Shown here piece after piece: positions 1-9,900 of a DNA stretch of 15,320 nucleotides (within the stretch, counting starts at the first letter, position 1; every line of letters starts with the position of its first letter). The stretch comes from Pseudobdellovibrio sp. (GTDB taxonomy: Bacteria; Bdellovibrionota; Bdellovibrionia; Bdellovibrionales; Bdellovibrionaceae). The stretch is from the NCBI GenBank assembly GCA_025449725.1, contig JANWIU010000137.1:1-15320 (forward strand), in the 5' to 3' direction. The notes under the pieces are model-generated. The model saw only the letters and a list, made by a program, of their open reading frames with translations, searched no databases and was not told the DNA's origin. A program made the translations under genes and the position numbers.

Positions 1-933
1 CGCAAGGGTGCGTTTTAAGTTGTTTTGCACCAATGCGGCCACGTTTCCAACCGTCATTGTGATTACGGCCAGCCATTGCAGAAGATTCAAAAGATTATCT
101 GAACCGCCAAGGCCCTTGGATGCCAGGATTCGCATAAACGCAGCGAAGGACGCTACCTTAACCGCAGTTGCCATGAAACCGGTAACAGGCGTTGGTGATC
201 CCTGATAAACATCCGGAGTCCACGCATGAAAAGGCGCGATAGAGACCTTAAAACAAAAACCAAGAATAACTAAAGCAAAACCGAAAGTGAAAAGATTGCT
301 GTGACCTTTAATCAGCGGTTGTGCGGTTTCCATCAAATCAACTGTGCTGATAGAGCCGGTCGTTCCGTAGATAAAAGAAACACCGTAAAGAAATATGGCT
401 GATGCCATTGAACCCAATACGAAATATTTAATAGCCGCTTCTTTTGAAATCTTTTGCTCGTGAGACATCGCTATCATTAAGTAAAGAGAAAGCGACATCA
501 GCTCTAAACCGATAAACACACCAATCAAATTAATCGATGCAATTAGAATGAGTGCACCTAAAAGTGAGCTCATAGTTAAAAACATCAATTCTGAAAATTG
601 CGGTCCGCGAGTCGATGGGTTTTCGTACATTAAAACCACCGAAGCGCCGGTGATAACGACAGCTATCAGACTTGACCATGTTGTCAGACCGTCAAATATT
701 AGCTGACCTCCAAAGGCTGTTGGAGAACCGGCCTGAGATTCGCCACCGAATACTAAAATCAACGTCGCAGTAACTAACAATCCGATTAAAACTTCGATAA
801 CTGTAGCTAAGTGAACTTGTTCAACGTTTCCACGTAAAATTTTAATAGTCAGTGGAACCAGGCTGAACAAAAATAGAACGATCATGGGAGAGGTTAATAA
901 AATGTCTTCTAATCCAAAATTTGCAGTATTCAT
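1..933 (-). CDS. nuoN: NADH-quinone oxidoreductase subunit N, partial (C-terminus beyond window edge)
   Basis: This is the first 311 codons of a proton-pumping antiporter-like subunit in the membrane arm of complex I. Translating the minus strand from the ATG at 933 gives an open frame to the window edge: it begins MNTANFGLEDIL and runs through many hydrophobic segments. The family hallmark appears near residues 255-290, with the run FKVSIAPFHAWTPDVYQG followed by SPTP and a conserved lysine (ATAVKVAS). A glutamate in the GLELMSLSLYLM segment matches the TM5 glutamate of the antiporter family. The start lies one base past the nuoM stop, and a purine-rich GGGGGAAAG precedes it inside the nuoM 3' end, so translation is probably coupled. 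Family members are usually about 480-500 residues, so roughly a third is missing at the window edge. There is no sign of a break within the visible part. Confidence 0.95.
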   Translation of the reverse strand, partial: MNTANFGLEDILLTSPMIVLFLFSLVPLTIKILRGNVEQVHLATVIEVLIGLLVTATLILVFGGESQAGSPTAFGGQLIFDGLTTWSSLIAVVITGASVVLMYENPSTRGPQFSELMFLTMSSLLGALILIASINLIGVFIGLELMSLSLYLMIAMSHEQKISKEAAIKYFVLGSMASAIFLYGVSFIYGTTGSISTVDLMETAQPLIKGHSNLFTFGFALVILGFCFKVSIAPFHAWTPDVYQGSPTPVTGFMATAVKVASFAAFMRILASKGLGGSDNLLNLLQWLAVITMTVGNVAALVQNNLKRTLA

Positions 934-934
934 T

Positions 935-2470
935 TTATCTTTCCCCCGCGCCTAACAGCATGTACTGATTCTTATTTTTAATAAGATAGTCGACGCTGGT
1001 TTTTGAATAATTCATAAATTGATTTGGAAATAAGCCCATCCAGAAAATTAAAAGAATAAGCGGCACAAGTACTAAAACTTCGCGTGGACTCAGGTCATAC
1101 AAATGATGATGAGGATCTTTTTCTGCTGCTAAAACAAGTTCACCCTTAGGTCCGAAGAATACCCGCTTAACCATCCACAACATGTACGCGGCTCCAAGTA
1201 TCACGCCGGTAACTGAAAGTGCTGCCACCCATGGAGAATATTGATAGCTTCCTAACAAAATTAAAAATTCACCGATAAACCCGTTCGTCATCGGCACCGC
1301 TATCGAAGACATGGTAACAATAACAAATGCGATTGTAAAAAATGGCATGGCACCGGCAAGGCCGCCGTATTTAGAAATTTCACGTGAGTGAGTTCTCTCG
1401 TAAATCATGCCAATCAACAAGAATAGCGCGCCTGTTGAAATACCGTGGTTCAACATTTGGTATAAACCACCGTTTAATCCGTACGAATTCATTGTGAACA
1501 AACCGATCACAATGTAACCCATGTGGGACACAGAAGAATAAGCGATCAGCTTTTTAACATCAGGCTGAATCATCGCAACCAGTGCCCCATAAATAATTCC
1601 TACTACACCTGCGCCGATAAATAACCAGCTGAAGTGTTCTGAAGCTTCAGGAAACAATGGAATCACCCAGCGGATAAATCCGTAAGGTCCCATTTTTAAC
1701 ATCACGCCGGCTAAGATCACAGACCCCGGTGTTGGCGCCTCAACGTGGGCATCAGGCAACCAGGTATGTAGCGGAAACATCGGAACCTTGATGGCAAACG
1801 CTAAAGCAAACGCAAAAAACAGAAGCGTTTGCGGCGTAAAGAAGTCGCCCGCAATAAAAGGAATTTGTAATTTGTAAAAATCAAGAATGCTGGAGCTGAT
1901 CGATCCCCCAGTAACTTCAGGAGTTAAGCGCATCATAAAGATAATCGCTAACAACATCAAAACTGATCCAGCCATCGTGTAGATAAAAAACTTTATGGTA
2001 GCGTATATTCTTCTGGCGCCGCCCCAAATACCCACCATGAAATACATCGGAATCAGAGATAATTCCCAAAAGGTATAAAACAAGATCGCATCCATCGCGA
2101 GAAAAGAGCCCAGCATTGCAGTTTGAAGCACAAAAAGCGAAGCGTGGAAGCCTTTAACTCTTTCATCAATTGATTTCCATGAAGCCAGAATAATAATGGG
2201 AGTTAAAAACGTTGTTAACATCACTAGCATTAAAGAAATTCCGTCAATTCCAAGAAAGTAAGAGATTCCAAATCTCTCAACCCAAACACGTTTTTCAACT
2301 AACTGTAAGGCTGGAGACCCCTGATCGAACTGAATTAGAACAAAGAGCGATACAACAAATTCCAGAATCGATCCGGCAAGCGCAAGATATCTTAAAGTTG
2401 ATTTCTGCGGCCAGGCCGTTACTGCTAATGCTAAAACTATCGGTAAAAAGATTAATAACGATAACAACAT
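935..2470 (-). CDS. nuoM: NADH-quinone oxidoreductase subunit M
   Basis: A 511-residue antiporter-like proton-pumping subunit of complex I, located in the inner membrane. About 14 hydrophobic segments are visible. Key residues follow the family pattern: a TM5 glutamate at E136 in FWELSLIP, a lysine at K228 in AIKVPMFPLHTWLPD, and a second lysine at K259 in GVMLKMGPYGF. The HTWLPDAHVEAPTPGS run (235-250) separates NuoM from NuoL, which has VWLPDAMAGPTPVSA at this place. Length is normal for the family (about 500-510). The ATG at 2470 is preceded by GAGGTAAGAT, a ribosome binding site that overlaps the end of nuoL. The gap to nuoL is 3 bases and to nuoN 1 base, so the genes are co-transcribed and probably translationally coupled. 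No missing key residue was seen. Confidence 0.97.
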   Translation of the reverse strand: MLLSLLIFLPIVLALAVTAWPQKSTLRYLALAGSILEFVVSLFVLIQFDQGSPALQLVEKRVWVERFGISYFLGIDGISLMLVMLTTFLTPIIILASWKSIDERVKGFHASLFVLQTAMLGSFLAMDAILFYTFWELSLIPMYFMVGIWGGARRIYATIKFFIYTMAGSVLMLLAIIFMMRLTPEVTGGSISSSILDFYKLQIPFIAGDFFTPQTLLFFAFALAFAIKVPMFPLHTWLPDAHVEAPTPGSVILAGVMLKMGPYGFIRWVIPLFPEASEHFSWLFIGAGVVGIIYGALVAMIQPDVKKLIAYSSVSHMGYIVIGLFTMNSYGLNGGLYQMLNHGISTGALFLLIGMIYERTHSREISKYGGLAGAMPFFTIAFVIVTMSSIAVPMTNGFIGEFLILLGSYQYSPWVAALSVTGVILGAAYMLWMVKRVFFGPKGELVLAAEKDPHHHLYDLSPREVLVLVPLILLIFWMGLFPNQFMNYSKTSVDYLIKNKNQYMLLGAGER

Positions 2471-2473
2471 ATC

Positions 2474-4420
2474 TTACCTCATCAACACCAGTGAAAGAGT
2501 TATGGCTACACCGGCGATTATATATAAAGCGTACTGCTGCATATTTCCGTTTTGTAATGAGCGGACAAACGATCCGCCGCCGCGAACTAAATCCGTTGCT
2601 TTATAAGTGGCTTTATCAATTACGTTTACATCCACGTAGTACCAAAGATTACGACTGCCGGTCACAAGGGGATTAATAATTGAAGCAAAATAAAACTCAT
2701 CTACAAAATATTTATTGTAAACAGCCTTGTATACCGGGCCGATAGCTTCTACGAATTTTTTAGGAGCATCACCCTTTTTCAAGTACATCACAAAAGCAGT
2801 TAACGCTGAAATAGAGGCGATCGAAACCGAAATTCCCATCAGCGCCCACTCTTCCGCAGCTGAATGACCACCGTGAGCGTTTTCTGCCAACTCAGGAAGT
2901 TTGGTCATCAACGGAGATAACCAGTGCTCCCAATAATTCGGAATGTGACCGAAGCTTTCGCTAATAACATGCGGAATTCCAACCCACCCACCAATAACTG
3001 ATAAAATAGCTAAAACAATTAAAGGAATTGTCATTAGGCTTCCGCTTTCGTGTGGATGCACATGTTTATCAACACGTGAAGTACCCCAGAAAGTCAGCGC
3101 CATCAAACGGGTCATGTAAAATGCAGTTAATCCTGCGCCAATTGCACCGGCCACCCACAAAAGTACATGTCCGCGTGGAGACGAATAGGCTTGCCACAGA
3201 ATTTCATCTTTTGAAAAGAATCCCGAAAATGGCGGCATACCGATAATCGCCAACCAGCCCAACAAAAATGTGATGTGAGTGATCGGCATATATTTTTTTA
3301 GTCCGCCCATTTTTCTGATGTCTTGTTCTTCGTGCATTCCATGGATAACTGAGCCAGAGCCCAGGAACATCAACGCTTTAAAGAATGCGTGAGTCATCAA
3401 GTGGAACATTCCTGCGCCGAAAGCGCCAACTCCCACAGCTAAAAACATATAACCCAATTGAGAAACGGTAGAGTACGCCAAAACTTTTTTAATATCGTAC
3501 TGAGTAAGACCGATAGTTGCCGCCATTACAGCCGTTGCTGCACCTATGACCGCAATCACCATCATCGTGTTGGGTGCTACAACAAATAACGGGTTCAACC
3601 GGACGATCATGTAAACACCGGCCGTTACCATTGTCGCCGCGTGGATCAGGGCCGAAACCGGTGTTGGGCCGGCCATTGCATCAGGTAACCATACATAAAG
3701 CGGAATCTGCGCTGACTTTCCAGTTGCGCCGATAAAAAGCATCAACGTTCCTAATGTAACTGCGCCAAGCCAACTGGCTTCCATTGTTGTCGGAGCCAAT
3801 GCATTTAATTCATGGATATTTAAAGTTCCGAATGTCGCAAACAGAATGAACATACCAATAATGAAGGCGGCGTCACCAACACGGTTTGTAATAAAAGCCT
3901 TCATACCTGCAGCGGCCTTAGCTGCATCGTTGAACCAAAAACCAATCAGCAGGTAACTGCAAAGACCAACGCCTTCCCAGCCCACAAACATAGTTAGTAA
4001 TGAATCACCTAATACTAACAGCAACATATTGAACACGAACAAATTCAAGTAAGCGAAATATTTTGTTACGCCTTTGTCGTGATGCATGTAACCGATTGAG
4101 AATAAATGAATCAATGAACCCACGCCGGTAATGATCAAAATCATAATCGAGCTGATTTGATCCACAACAAATCCGACGTTAATCGTAAATTTATCTACTG
4201 AAAACCATTCGTAAAAACCCACGGCAATAGTTCTTTGGTTTTCCGGAGCGTTCACAAGATCCATGAATAAAAGCACCGAGCACACGAAAGAAAGAAACAC
4301 GGCGGTTGTTGCAATAGCGCCGGCAGCGATGTAGTTCGTGTGTTTAAAACGGACTCCGTTTAACAAAAATCCAATAAGGGGACTTAAAATTAATATTGCA
4401 ACTAACAGTTGGTGATTCAT
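2474..4420 (-). CDS. nuoL: NADH-quinone oxidoreductase subunit L
   Basis: A 648-residue distal proton-pumping subunit of complex I. The antiporter core has the TM5 glutamate E149 in GWEGVGLCSYLLIGFW and the TM7 lysine K235 in GATGKSAQIPLYVWLPD, followed by AMAGPTPVSALIHAATMVTAG. The last 100 or so residues contain a charged stretch and a final hydrophobic helix. This fits the long lateral helix and anchoring TM16 by which NuoL spans NuoM and NuoN in known complex I structures. The length is slightly over that of E. coli NuoL (613). The ATG at 4420 follows AAGGGG at a spacing of about eight bases, located in the 3' end of nuoK. The neighbours are nuoK (5-base gap) and nuoM (3-base gap). Confidence 0.97.
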   Translation of the reverse strand: MNHQLLVAILILSPLIGFLLNGVRFKHTNYIAAGAIATTAVFLSFVCSVLLFMDLVNAPENQRTIAVGFYEWFSVDKFTINVGFVVDQISSIMILIITGVGSLIHLFSIGYMHHDKGVTKYFAYLNLFVFNMLLLVLGDSLLTMFVGWEGVGLCSYLLIGFWFNDAAKAAAGMKAFITNRVGDAAFIIGMFILFATFGTLNIHELNALAPTTMEASWLGAVTLGTLMLFIGATGKSAQIPLYVWLPDAMAGPTPVSALIHAATMVTAGVYMIVRLNPLFVVAPNTMMVIAVIGAATAVMAATIGLTQYDIKKVLAYSTVSQLGYMFLAVGVGAFGAGMFHLMTHAFFKALMFLGSGSVIHGMHEEQDIRKMGGLKKYMPITHITFLLGWLAIIGMPPFSGFFSKDEILWQAYSSPRGHVLLWVAGAIGAGLTAFYMTRLMALTFWGTSRVDKHVHPHESGSLMTIPLIVLAILSVIGGWVGIPHVISESFGHIPNYWEHWLSPLMTKLPELAENAHGGHSAAEEWALMGISVSIASISALTAFVMYLKKGDAPKKFVEAIGPVYKAVYNKYFVDEFYFASIINPLVTGSRNLWYYVDVNVIDKATYKATDLVRGGGSFVRSLQNGNMQQYALYIIAGVAITLSLVLMR

Positions 4421-4425
4421 CTATG

Positions 4426-4752
4426 TTACCCCTTCAAATGTTCGAAGAAACGGATATTAACTTCTTTAAATCGTTTAAATATAGAAACAGCCAAGGCTAA
4501 GCCAACCGCCGCTTCGGCCGCGGCAATCGTCATCACAAAGAAGACCATCACTTGCCCGTCTACTTTTCCAAAAGAATGAGAAAACGTCACAAAACTGAGG
4601 TTCACAGCGTTCAACATCAATTCTATCGACATAAAAAGTACAATCAGATTTCGTCTTAATAAAACGCCGGCAACGCCAATCATAAAAAGACAGGCTGACA
4701 GCACCAGGTAATGATTTGGTGTAATCGTTGTTAAAATACTAATGTCTGGCAT
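4426..4752 (-). CDS. nuoK: NADH-quinone oxidoreductase subunit K
   Basis: A 108-residue, three-helix subunit (Mrp antiporter MrpC homologue) in the membrane arm of complex I, forming part of the proton path between NuoH and NuoN. The start of the conserved part reads ITPNHYLVLSACLFMIGVAGVLLRRN. The two buried glutamates essential for proton transfer in the family are present: E44 in SIELMLNAVNL and E80 in AAAEAAVGLA, eight positions later than E36/E72 of E. coli because of a slightly longer N-terminus. The ATG at 4752 lies inside the 3' end of nuoJ, so the two genes overlap by 14 bases. A purine-rich AAAGGCGGA precedes it. This overlap points to translational coupling with nuoJ. Confidence 0.97.
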   Translation of the reverse strand: MPDISILTTITPNHYLVLSACLFMIGVAGVLLRRNLIVLFMSIELMLNAVNLSFVTFSHSFGKVDGQVMVFFVMTIAAAEAAVGLALAVSIFKRFKEVNIRFFEHLKG

Positions 4753-5275
4753 GTGTTCCGCCTTTACTTCTTGAAAGAGCTACTGTTCCTACTGCAATAA
4801 CCAGCAATAAAACGCCTAATGCTTCAAAACCAAAAACGTTTCTTAAAAATAATTCTTCAGCTAGCGGCGTGATAGCTCCTTTGGAAGTAGCATTCGCAGC
4901 TATAGATGATTCAGTAAGCGCCGAATTAATTCTCGCCGAGTACATGGCACCGACCAGCAACCCGGCAAGTGAGCCGATAGAGGCAATTTTAAAAGCGCCT
5001 GAAAATCGTCCGCGAGTAAAGGCCTGGAGTTCATGTTTTAAGTCGAACAGCATGAGAACCATTACAAACAAAACCATTACGGCTCCGGCATACACAATAA
5101 TTTGTACCCCTGCCAGGAAGTAGGCTTGTAGAGTTACAAAAATGGCTGCCACGCTTACCATTGTCATAGCTAATGACAAGGCCGAGTAAATCGGATTCGT
5201 CATTAAGATAACGGATAAAGCGCTTATAATCGTAAGAGCCGCAAGAAACCAAAATAAAAATGCATCTGCCGTCAT
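4739..5275 (-). CDS. nuoJ: NADH-quinone oxidoreductase subunit J
   Basis: A 178-residue, five-helix membrane subunit of complex I. The diagnostic part is the third hydrophobic segment at about residues 56-77, GVQIIVYAGAVMVLFVMVLM, which contains the YAGAVMVLF signature. In structures this helix carries the pi-bulge linked to coupling between quinone reduction and proton pumping. A polar loop (about 79-92 and 112-138) separates it from the C-terminal helices. The ATG at 5275 is preceded by AAGGA seven bases upstream. The gap to nuoH is 10 bases and the 3' end overlaps nuoK by 14 bases. In most bacteria nuoI sits between nuoH and nuoJ; here it is absent. Confidence 0.96.
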   Translation of the reverse strand: MTADAFLFWFLAALTIISALSVILMTNPIYSALSLAMTMVSVAAIFVTLQAYFLAGVQIIVYAGAVMVLFVMVLMLFDLKHELQAFTRGRFSGAFKIASIGSLAGLLVGAMYSARINSALTESSIAANATSKGAITPLAEELFLRNVFGFEALGVLLLVIAVGTVALSRSKGGTHARH

Positions 5276-5285
5276 AGTCTATTCC

Positions 5286-6425
5286 TTAAAACATAAAGTA
5301 AGTGGTTACGAACATCACCGCTGCCGTCACCATTGTATTAACCAATGCCCATGGGAGCATGGTCTTCCAGCCTAAATCCATCAATTGATCATATCTAAAA
5401 CGTGGCAATGTCCAACGGACCCAAATGAAGATCCACAAGAACAATCCAAATTTAATGTTGTAACAGAGGAAGTGAACAACGGTGTTGAAAACATTCGCCG
5501 CAATTTCTGAACCGAATAAATTCATACCGAAATTCTGAACATCTTGAATGCTTACGTAAGGAATTCCATAACCGCCAAAGAAGAATGTGGCCATTAATCC
5601 CGAAGCAATCATCATGTGCCCATATTCACCGATAAAGAACATCAGCATTTTAAAGCCGCCGTATTCAGTATGGAAACCCGCAACCAGCTCCGCTTCACCT
5701 TCTGCTAAGTCGAAAGGTAGTCGGTTGGACTCAGCGAATGTAGCTGCGAAAAATAAAATCATTCCAACGGGCTGATAAAAAATTCCCCAGTTCGGAAGTG
5801 CTGCGGTTGCCACTGTATAGCCGAAAGCATTAAAGCTTAATGGTCCTTGCTGTTGCAAAATCATTTCGTTGAAATTGAAAGTGCCGTACATCAAGATCAC
5901 ACCAACAATGGAAAGACCTAAAGCTAATTCGTAAGAAATGATTTGCGCTGACGCACGCATCGCTCCCATTAACGAAAACTTACTTCCAGAACCCCAGCCG
6001 GCCATTAAAATGGTGTAAGCTGCTAAAGAAGAAATTCCCAAAACAAAAACAATACCGACATTGATTTCAAAACCCTGAATAAGAAATGTCGCTGTTTCCA
6101 GTTTTAGCGGAACCGACATCGGAATGGCCATATAGGCAATCGCAGCCGGAATTAAAGCAAATACCGGAGCTGCGTAGAACATGAAGCGATTTCCCTTTTC
6201 AGGAGCAAAGTCTTCTTTCGTTAAAAATTTCACCGCGTCGGCAAGCAGCTGTAAAAGACCCAGAGGCCCGACACGGTTCGGACCAAAACGGTTTTGTATA
6301 AATGCAGATCCCCGACGCTCAAGCCAAACTAAAATAGGTACCGCCTGTACCATCATTAAAAAAACTAAAACTGTTTTGATTAAATTTACGGTTATCTCGA
6401 AACCTGTTGTCCCCATTGATGTCAT
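5286..6425 (-). CDS. nuoH: NADH-quinone oxidoreductase subunit H
   Basis: A 379-residue membrane subunit that contacts the peripheral arm and helps form the quinone chamber of complex I. Family signatures are PILVWLERRGSAFIQNRFGPNRVGPLG split over residues 29-55, the loop DAVKFLTKEDFAPEKGNR, and the acidic quinone-channel motif FDLAEGEAELVAGFHTEYGG, with E242, E244 and E246. The protein is longer than E. coli NuoH (325). The extra length lies partly in a stretch near residues 285-315 (VSIQDVQNFGMNLFGSEIAA) before the helix that leads to the C-terminal WVRWTLPRFRYDQLM motif. The ATG at 6425 has only a weak GGGA upstream and lies 3 bases from the nuoA stop, so it is probably coupled to nuoA. 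A second ATG (codon 4) is an alternative start. Confidence 0.97.
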   Translation of the reverse strand: MTSMGTTGFEITVNLIKTVLVFLMMVQAVPILVWLERRGSAFIQNRFGPNRVGPLGLLQLLADAVKFLTKEDFAPEKGNRFMFYAAPVFALIPAAIAYMAIPMSVPLKLETATFLIQGFEINVGIVFVLGISSLAAYTILMAGWGSGSKFSLMGAMRASAQIISYELALGLSIVGVILMYGTFNFNEMILQQQGPLSFNAFGYTVATAALPNWGIFYQPVGMILFFAATFAESNRLPFDLAEGEAELVAGFHTEYGGFKMLMFFIGEYGHMMIASGLMATFFFGGYGIPYVSIQDVQNFGMNLFGSEIAANVFNTVVHFLCYNIKFGLFLWIFIWVRWTLPRFRYDQLMDLGWKTMLPWALVNTMVTAAVMFVTTYFMF

Positions 6426-6428
6426 AAA

Positions 6429-6800
6429 TTAGTCCCACTCCAATGCTTTCGATTTGATTTCCCACCAAAGACCGAAAATAAACACAGCCAAAAAGAAAGC
6501 CATGGCGCCAAAAACAAATGGGCCATTGCCCGAGGTTAAAAAGTTTTTATAATTTGCAGCCCATGGATACATGAAAATGATTTCAATATCGAAAAGGATG
6601 AACAAAATCGCTGTAAGATAAAATTTTACAGAAATCTTAGTGTCTTTTTTTTCCTGAACCGGAATACCGCACTCATAGATATCAAATTTAGCCTGACTTG
6701 TTTTTACCGCTTTACCGCCGGTCAGACGCGCTAACCTAATTAAAATGAAACCAAAAACACCGATAAAAATCGTTATGAATATAACCCCACCCAGTGGCAC
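6429..6800 (-). CDS. nuoA: NADH-quinone oxidoreductase subunit A
   Basis: A 123-residue, three-helix subunit of complex I near the interface with the peripheral arm. The cytoplasmic or cavity-facing loop carries the diagnostic YECG (42-45) followed by GIPVQEKKD. The second helix has FDIEIIFMYPW, with D71 and E73 as the conserved acidic pair. The start codon is GTG (6798-6800); there is no in-frame ATG at this position, but an almost perfect AGGAGGA ribosome binding site lies four bases before it, so this start is well supported. It is the first gene of the operon, facing away from mfd. It is followed after 3 bases by nuoH rather than by nuoB, nuoC and nuoD, which usually follow nuoA in bacteria. 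Confidence 0.95.
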   Translation of the reverse strand: MPLGGVIFITIFIGVFGFILIRLARLTGGKAVKTSQAKFDIYECGIPVQEKKDTKISVKFYLTAILFILFDIEIIFMYPWAANYKNFLTSGNGPFVFGAMAFFLAVFIFGLWWEIKSKALEWD

Positions 6801-6811
6801 AGAATCCTCCT
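6801..6811 (-). promoter_or_regulatory. Strong ribosome binding site deciding the GTG start of nuoA
   Basis: On the minus strand the sequence AGGAGGA sits four bases before GTG. It matches the anti-Shine-Dalgarno sequence almost perfectly and fixes the start of nuoA even though the codon is GTG. It is by far the strongest such site seen in the window. Confidence 0.8.
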
Positions 6812-6885
6812 GTCGTACAAGTCCCTTAACGCAAGCTTTAGTCCGGCGCTAACTTTCTTTTTTTCATTTTATTTTCAACTATTTA

Positions 6886-6914
6886 GTTATACAAAGTAAG
6901 ACTGCAAAAACCAA
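6886..6914 (-). promoter_or_regulatory. Candidate sigma-70-type promoter of the nuo operon
   Basis: In the divergent spacer, the minus strand has TTGGTT (6914-6909), a 17-base gap and TATAAC (6891-6886). The -10 box matches five of six consensus bases and the -35 box three of six. It would start transcription near 6880 and leave a leader of roughly 80 bases before the nuoA GTG. The spacing is ideal, but the call rests only on consensus matching by eye. No equally good pair was found for mfd on the other strand. Confidence 0.35.
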
Positions 6915-6955
6915 TTAAAAATCTATAAATGGCTGTGCAAAGGATATTGTCATAG

Positions 6956-9900
6956 ATGCCCACAAAAAATGAACCAGTGACTCAACATCTCAACACCCGA
7001 ATTGAATCTCTGATTGAGCGTGGCTTAGAAAAGCATAAAAATATATTTCATGTGGTTGGGGCCTCCAGCTCTTTTGCATCTGCTTTTTTGCTGTCTAACA
7101 ATTTATCTAAAAAAATCCATGGGTTGCCGCGACTTGTCGTTACTTCAAGTTTGGAATCTGCGCTGCAATTTAAGCAAGAGTTAGAGTTCTTTACGCCTGA
7201 ATTCCGTTGTCATTTATTACAGTCGCACGATGTTTCTCCGTTTTCCGGATTGTTTCCATCACCGGAAGTTCGAAACGCCAGAGTTAATTTTTTGTATTGG
7301 GCTGCAAACGCTCAAAAAGGTGACATCTTTGTTGCGCCAGTTTCAGCATTACTCCAACTATCTGTTTCTTATTCAAGCTTTTCAAAACGCTGTAAAAAGT
7401 TGCAGGCCGGTGATGAGCTCGATTCTGACATCGCCAATTATCTGAATTCACTGGGCTATCAATCAGCGCCTGTAGTGGAAGATGTTGGTCAATACAGTCT
7501 TCGTGGCGGCATCGTTGATGTCTTTTCACCGGCGGAATCTCATCCGGTACGAATTGAACTTTTTGGCGATCAAGTTGAGTCTCTCCGCTATTTTTCAGTA
7601 ACAGACCAAAGAAGTTTAGAAGAAATTAAAATCTTTAACCTCGTTCCTGTACAAGAATTTCAACTTACTGATGAAAATATTGAAAATGTAATTAAAAATC
7701 TTCGCACTGAATATAAAGAGCGCGAAGTAACTCCAACTGAAGCAGACGAAATTATTCGGTCTGTGTCGCTGAAGAATTATTTTACGGGTTGCGAATTGCT
7801 TCTGCCTTATGTGGAAAGCAACTTAACCTCACCGCTAGATCATTTCAGCAGCGGTCTTAATGTATTCATATTAGATGTGGCCGAAGTGTCACGCGCAGCT
7901 GATGAATGGTGGCAGGAACTTGAATCAGACCGACGATCAAATATCAGCAATGCTACCGTTGCCTTTAGTCCATTACTTAATTCGATCGCTGAAAAATATG
8001 AATCCATAAATTGGCCTTCCGAAAGCCATTTTATTAATTTTTCTAATCTTAGTTTTCTAGATGACACCCAATCCGATGAAGAACGAATCCCATATGCATC
8101 GCTACCGCTTACGGAGTTTTCGCTTTTGGCGCAAAATATGACGCCGGCTTCAGAATCATGGCTTAAATCCGCAAAACCAAAATTAGATTCCTGGCTTGGC
8201 TCCGGCAACAAAATATTTATTGCCAGCAAAAATTCAACTCAGAATGATCGCCTGAAATCCCTTTTAACAAAATTGGAAATTCAATTTGATTCGGCTGAGC
8301 CTGATTCATACGACTGGCAAAACTGGGTTGAAAATCAAAATGTTATTACTTTGGTTCCGCGGCCGCTTCCGGCCACTTGTTTTTTAACAGATGAAAACCT
8401 TGTTTTCCTAAGAAGCGATGACTTTTTTGGAAAAAAACAAAGATCCGGAACTCAAAACGCTTACGAGGAGTTTTCTTCCAAAGCAAAAAGTCTCGCATTC
8501 GGAGATCTAAAGCCAAACGACCTTGTGGTCCATGTTAAGCACGGTATCGGTGTTTACGAAGGTTTAAAGATTATGAATATAGGCGGAGCTGAATCTGAAT
8601 ACATTCAGATCGCCTACAAAGATAAAGATAAATTATATTTGCCTGTTTACCGGGTCGGTCAGTTGCAAAAATTTTCCGGCGGCGGTCAGACGTCGCTGTT
8701 AGATAAGCTCGGCGGCACCGGCTGGGAAAAAACAAAAATCAAAGTTAAGTCCCATCTCCGCGACATAGCTGCGGAATTACTGCAGCTGTATGCAAAACGC
8801 TCTGAACTACACCGGCCTCCTCTGGATTTTGATGAAATTCACAGTAACCAATTTGAAAAAGGCTTTCCGTACGATGAAACGCAAGATCAGCTAAAGGCTA
8901 TCAACGACATTCATAAAGATTTTGGCAGCAACAAACCAATGGATCGGCTTGTTTGCGGTGACGTCGGATTTGGAAAAACCGAAGTGGCCATGCGGGCCGC
9001 GTTTCAGGCGGTTGAAAACAAAAAACAGGTGGCTGTTCTGGCTCCAACAACTGTTTTAACATTTCAACATTTAGAGACTTTTAAAAAACGCTTCAATGGC
9101 TGGAATCTTGAAATCCATTCCTTAAACCGATTTGTTTCAACCGCCGATCAAAAGAAAACTTTGGCCGCGCTCAAAGATGGAAAAGTCGACATTCTCATTG
9201 GCACTCATCGCCTGTTAAGCAAAGATGTCGTCTTTAAAGATCTAGGCCTGCTTATCATTGATGAAGAGCAAAAATTCGGAGTCGTTCACAAAGAGAAAAT
9301 TAAAAAAATTAAAACCGATGTTGATACTTTGACCTTATCCGCAACTCCGATTCCAAGAACTCTCAATATGAGCTTCACAGGAATGCGGGATTTATCAATA
9401 ATCAATACCGCCCCGATCGACAGATTGCCGACCAGAACTTTTATCTCCAAGTTTGATTCAGAGTTAATTCGAAAGGCGATTCAATCTGAAGTTTCAAGGG
9501 GTGGTCAGGTTTATTTTATTCATAACCGTGTTCAAAGTATTTATGGAGTCGCGGACGAGCTCAGACAAATACTACCTGATGTTCGTATGAAGGTAGCTCA
9601 CGGTCAAATGAATGAAGATGAGCTTGAATCTGCCATGCTGGCTTTCTTCCATCACGAAATCGATGTTCTTGTTTGTACTGCTATTGTTGAATCAGGAATG
9701 GACGTGCCAAAAGCCAACACGATGTTTATTGATCAGGCTCACATGTTCGGGCTTTCACAACTTTATCAGTTAAGAGGGCGCGTGGGCCGCAGTAAGGCGC
9801 GTGCCTTTTGTTATCTTCTTCTACCTAAAGATAAAAAAATCGACAAAGACGCACAAGAGCGTCTTAAAATTATTCAGGATAATTCCGCTTTAGGATCAGG

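Noticed and set aside
2212..2676. 154-codon open frame on the plus strand
   Set aside because: It lies antisense across the nuoM start and nuoL end, both of which are full-length with all family residues. The predicted product has no recognisable domain, so it is a shadow frame.
5031..5252. 73-codon frame on the same strand as nuoJ, in another phase
   Set aside because: I considered a frameshifted nuoJ, but the nuoJ frame is complete with its YAGAVMVLF signature, so this is an out-of-phase shadow.
6910..6935. TATAAA-like -10 box as an mfd promoter
   Set aside because: The box at about 6925-6930 fits, but no -35 sequence at 16-18 bases matches more than two or three consensus bases. I do not call a promoter.
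7840..8229. 129-codon open frame on the minus strand inside mfd
   Set aside because: mfd is intact through this region, and the antisense product shows no domain, signal peptide or ribosome binding site.
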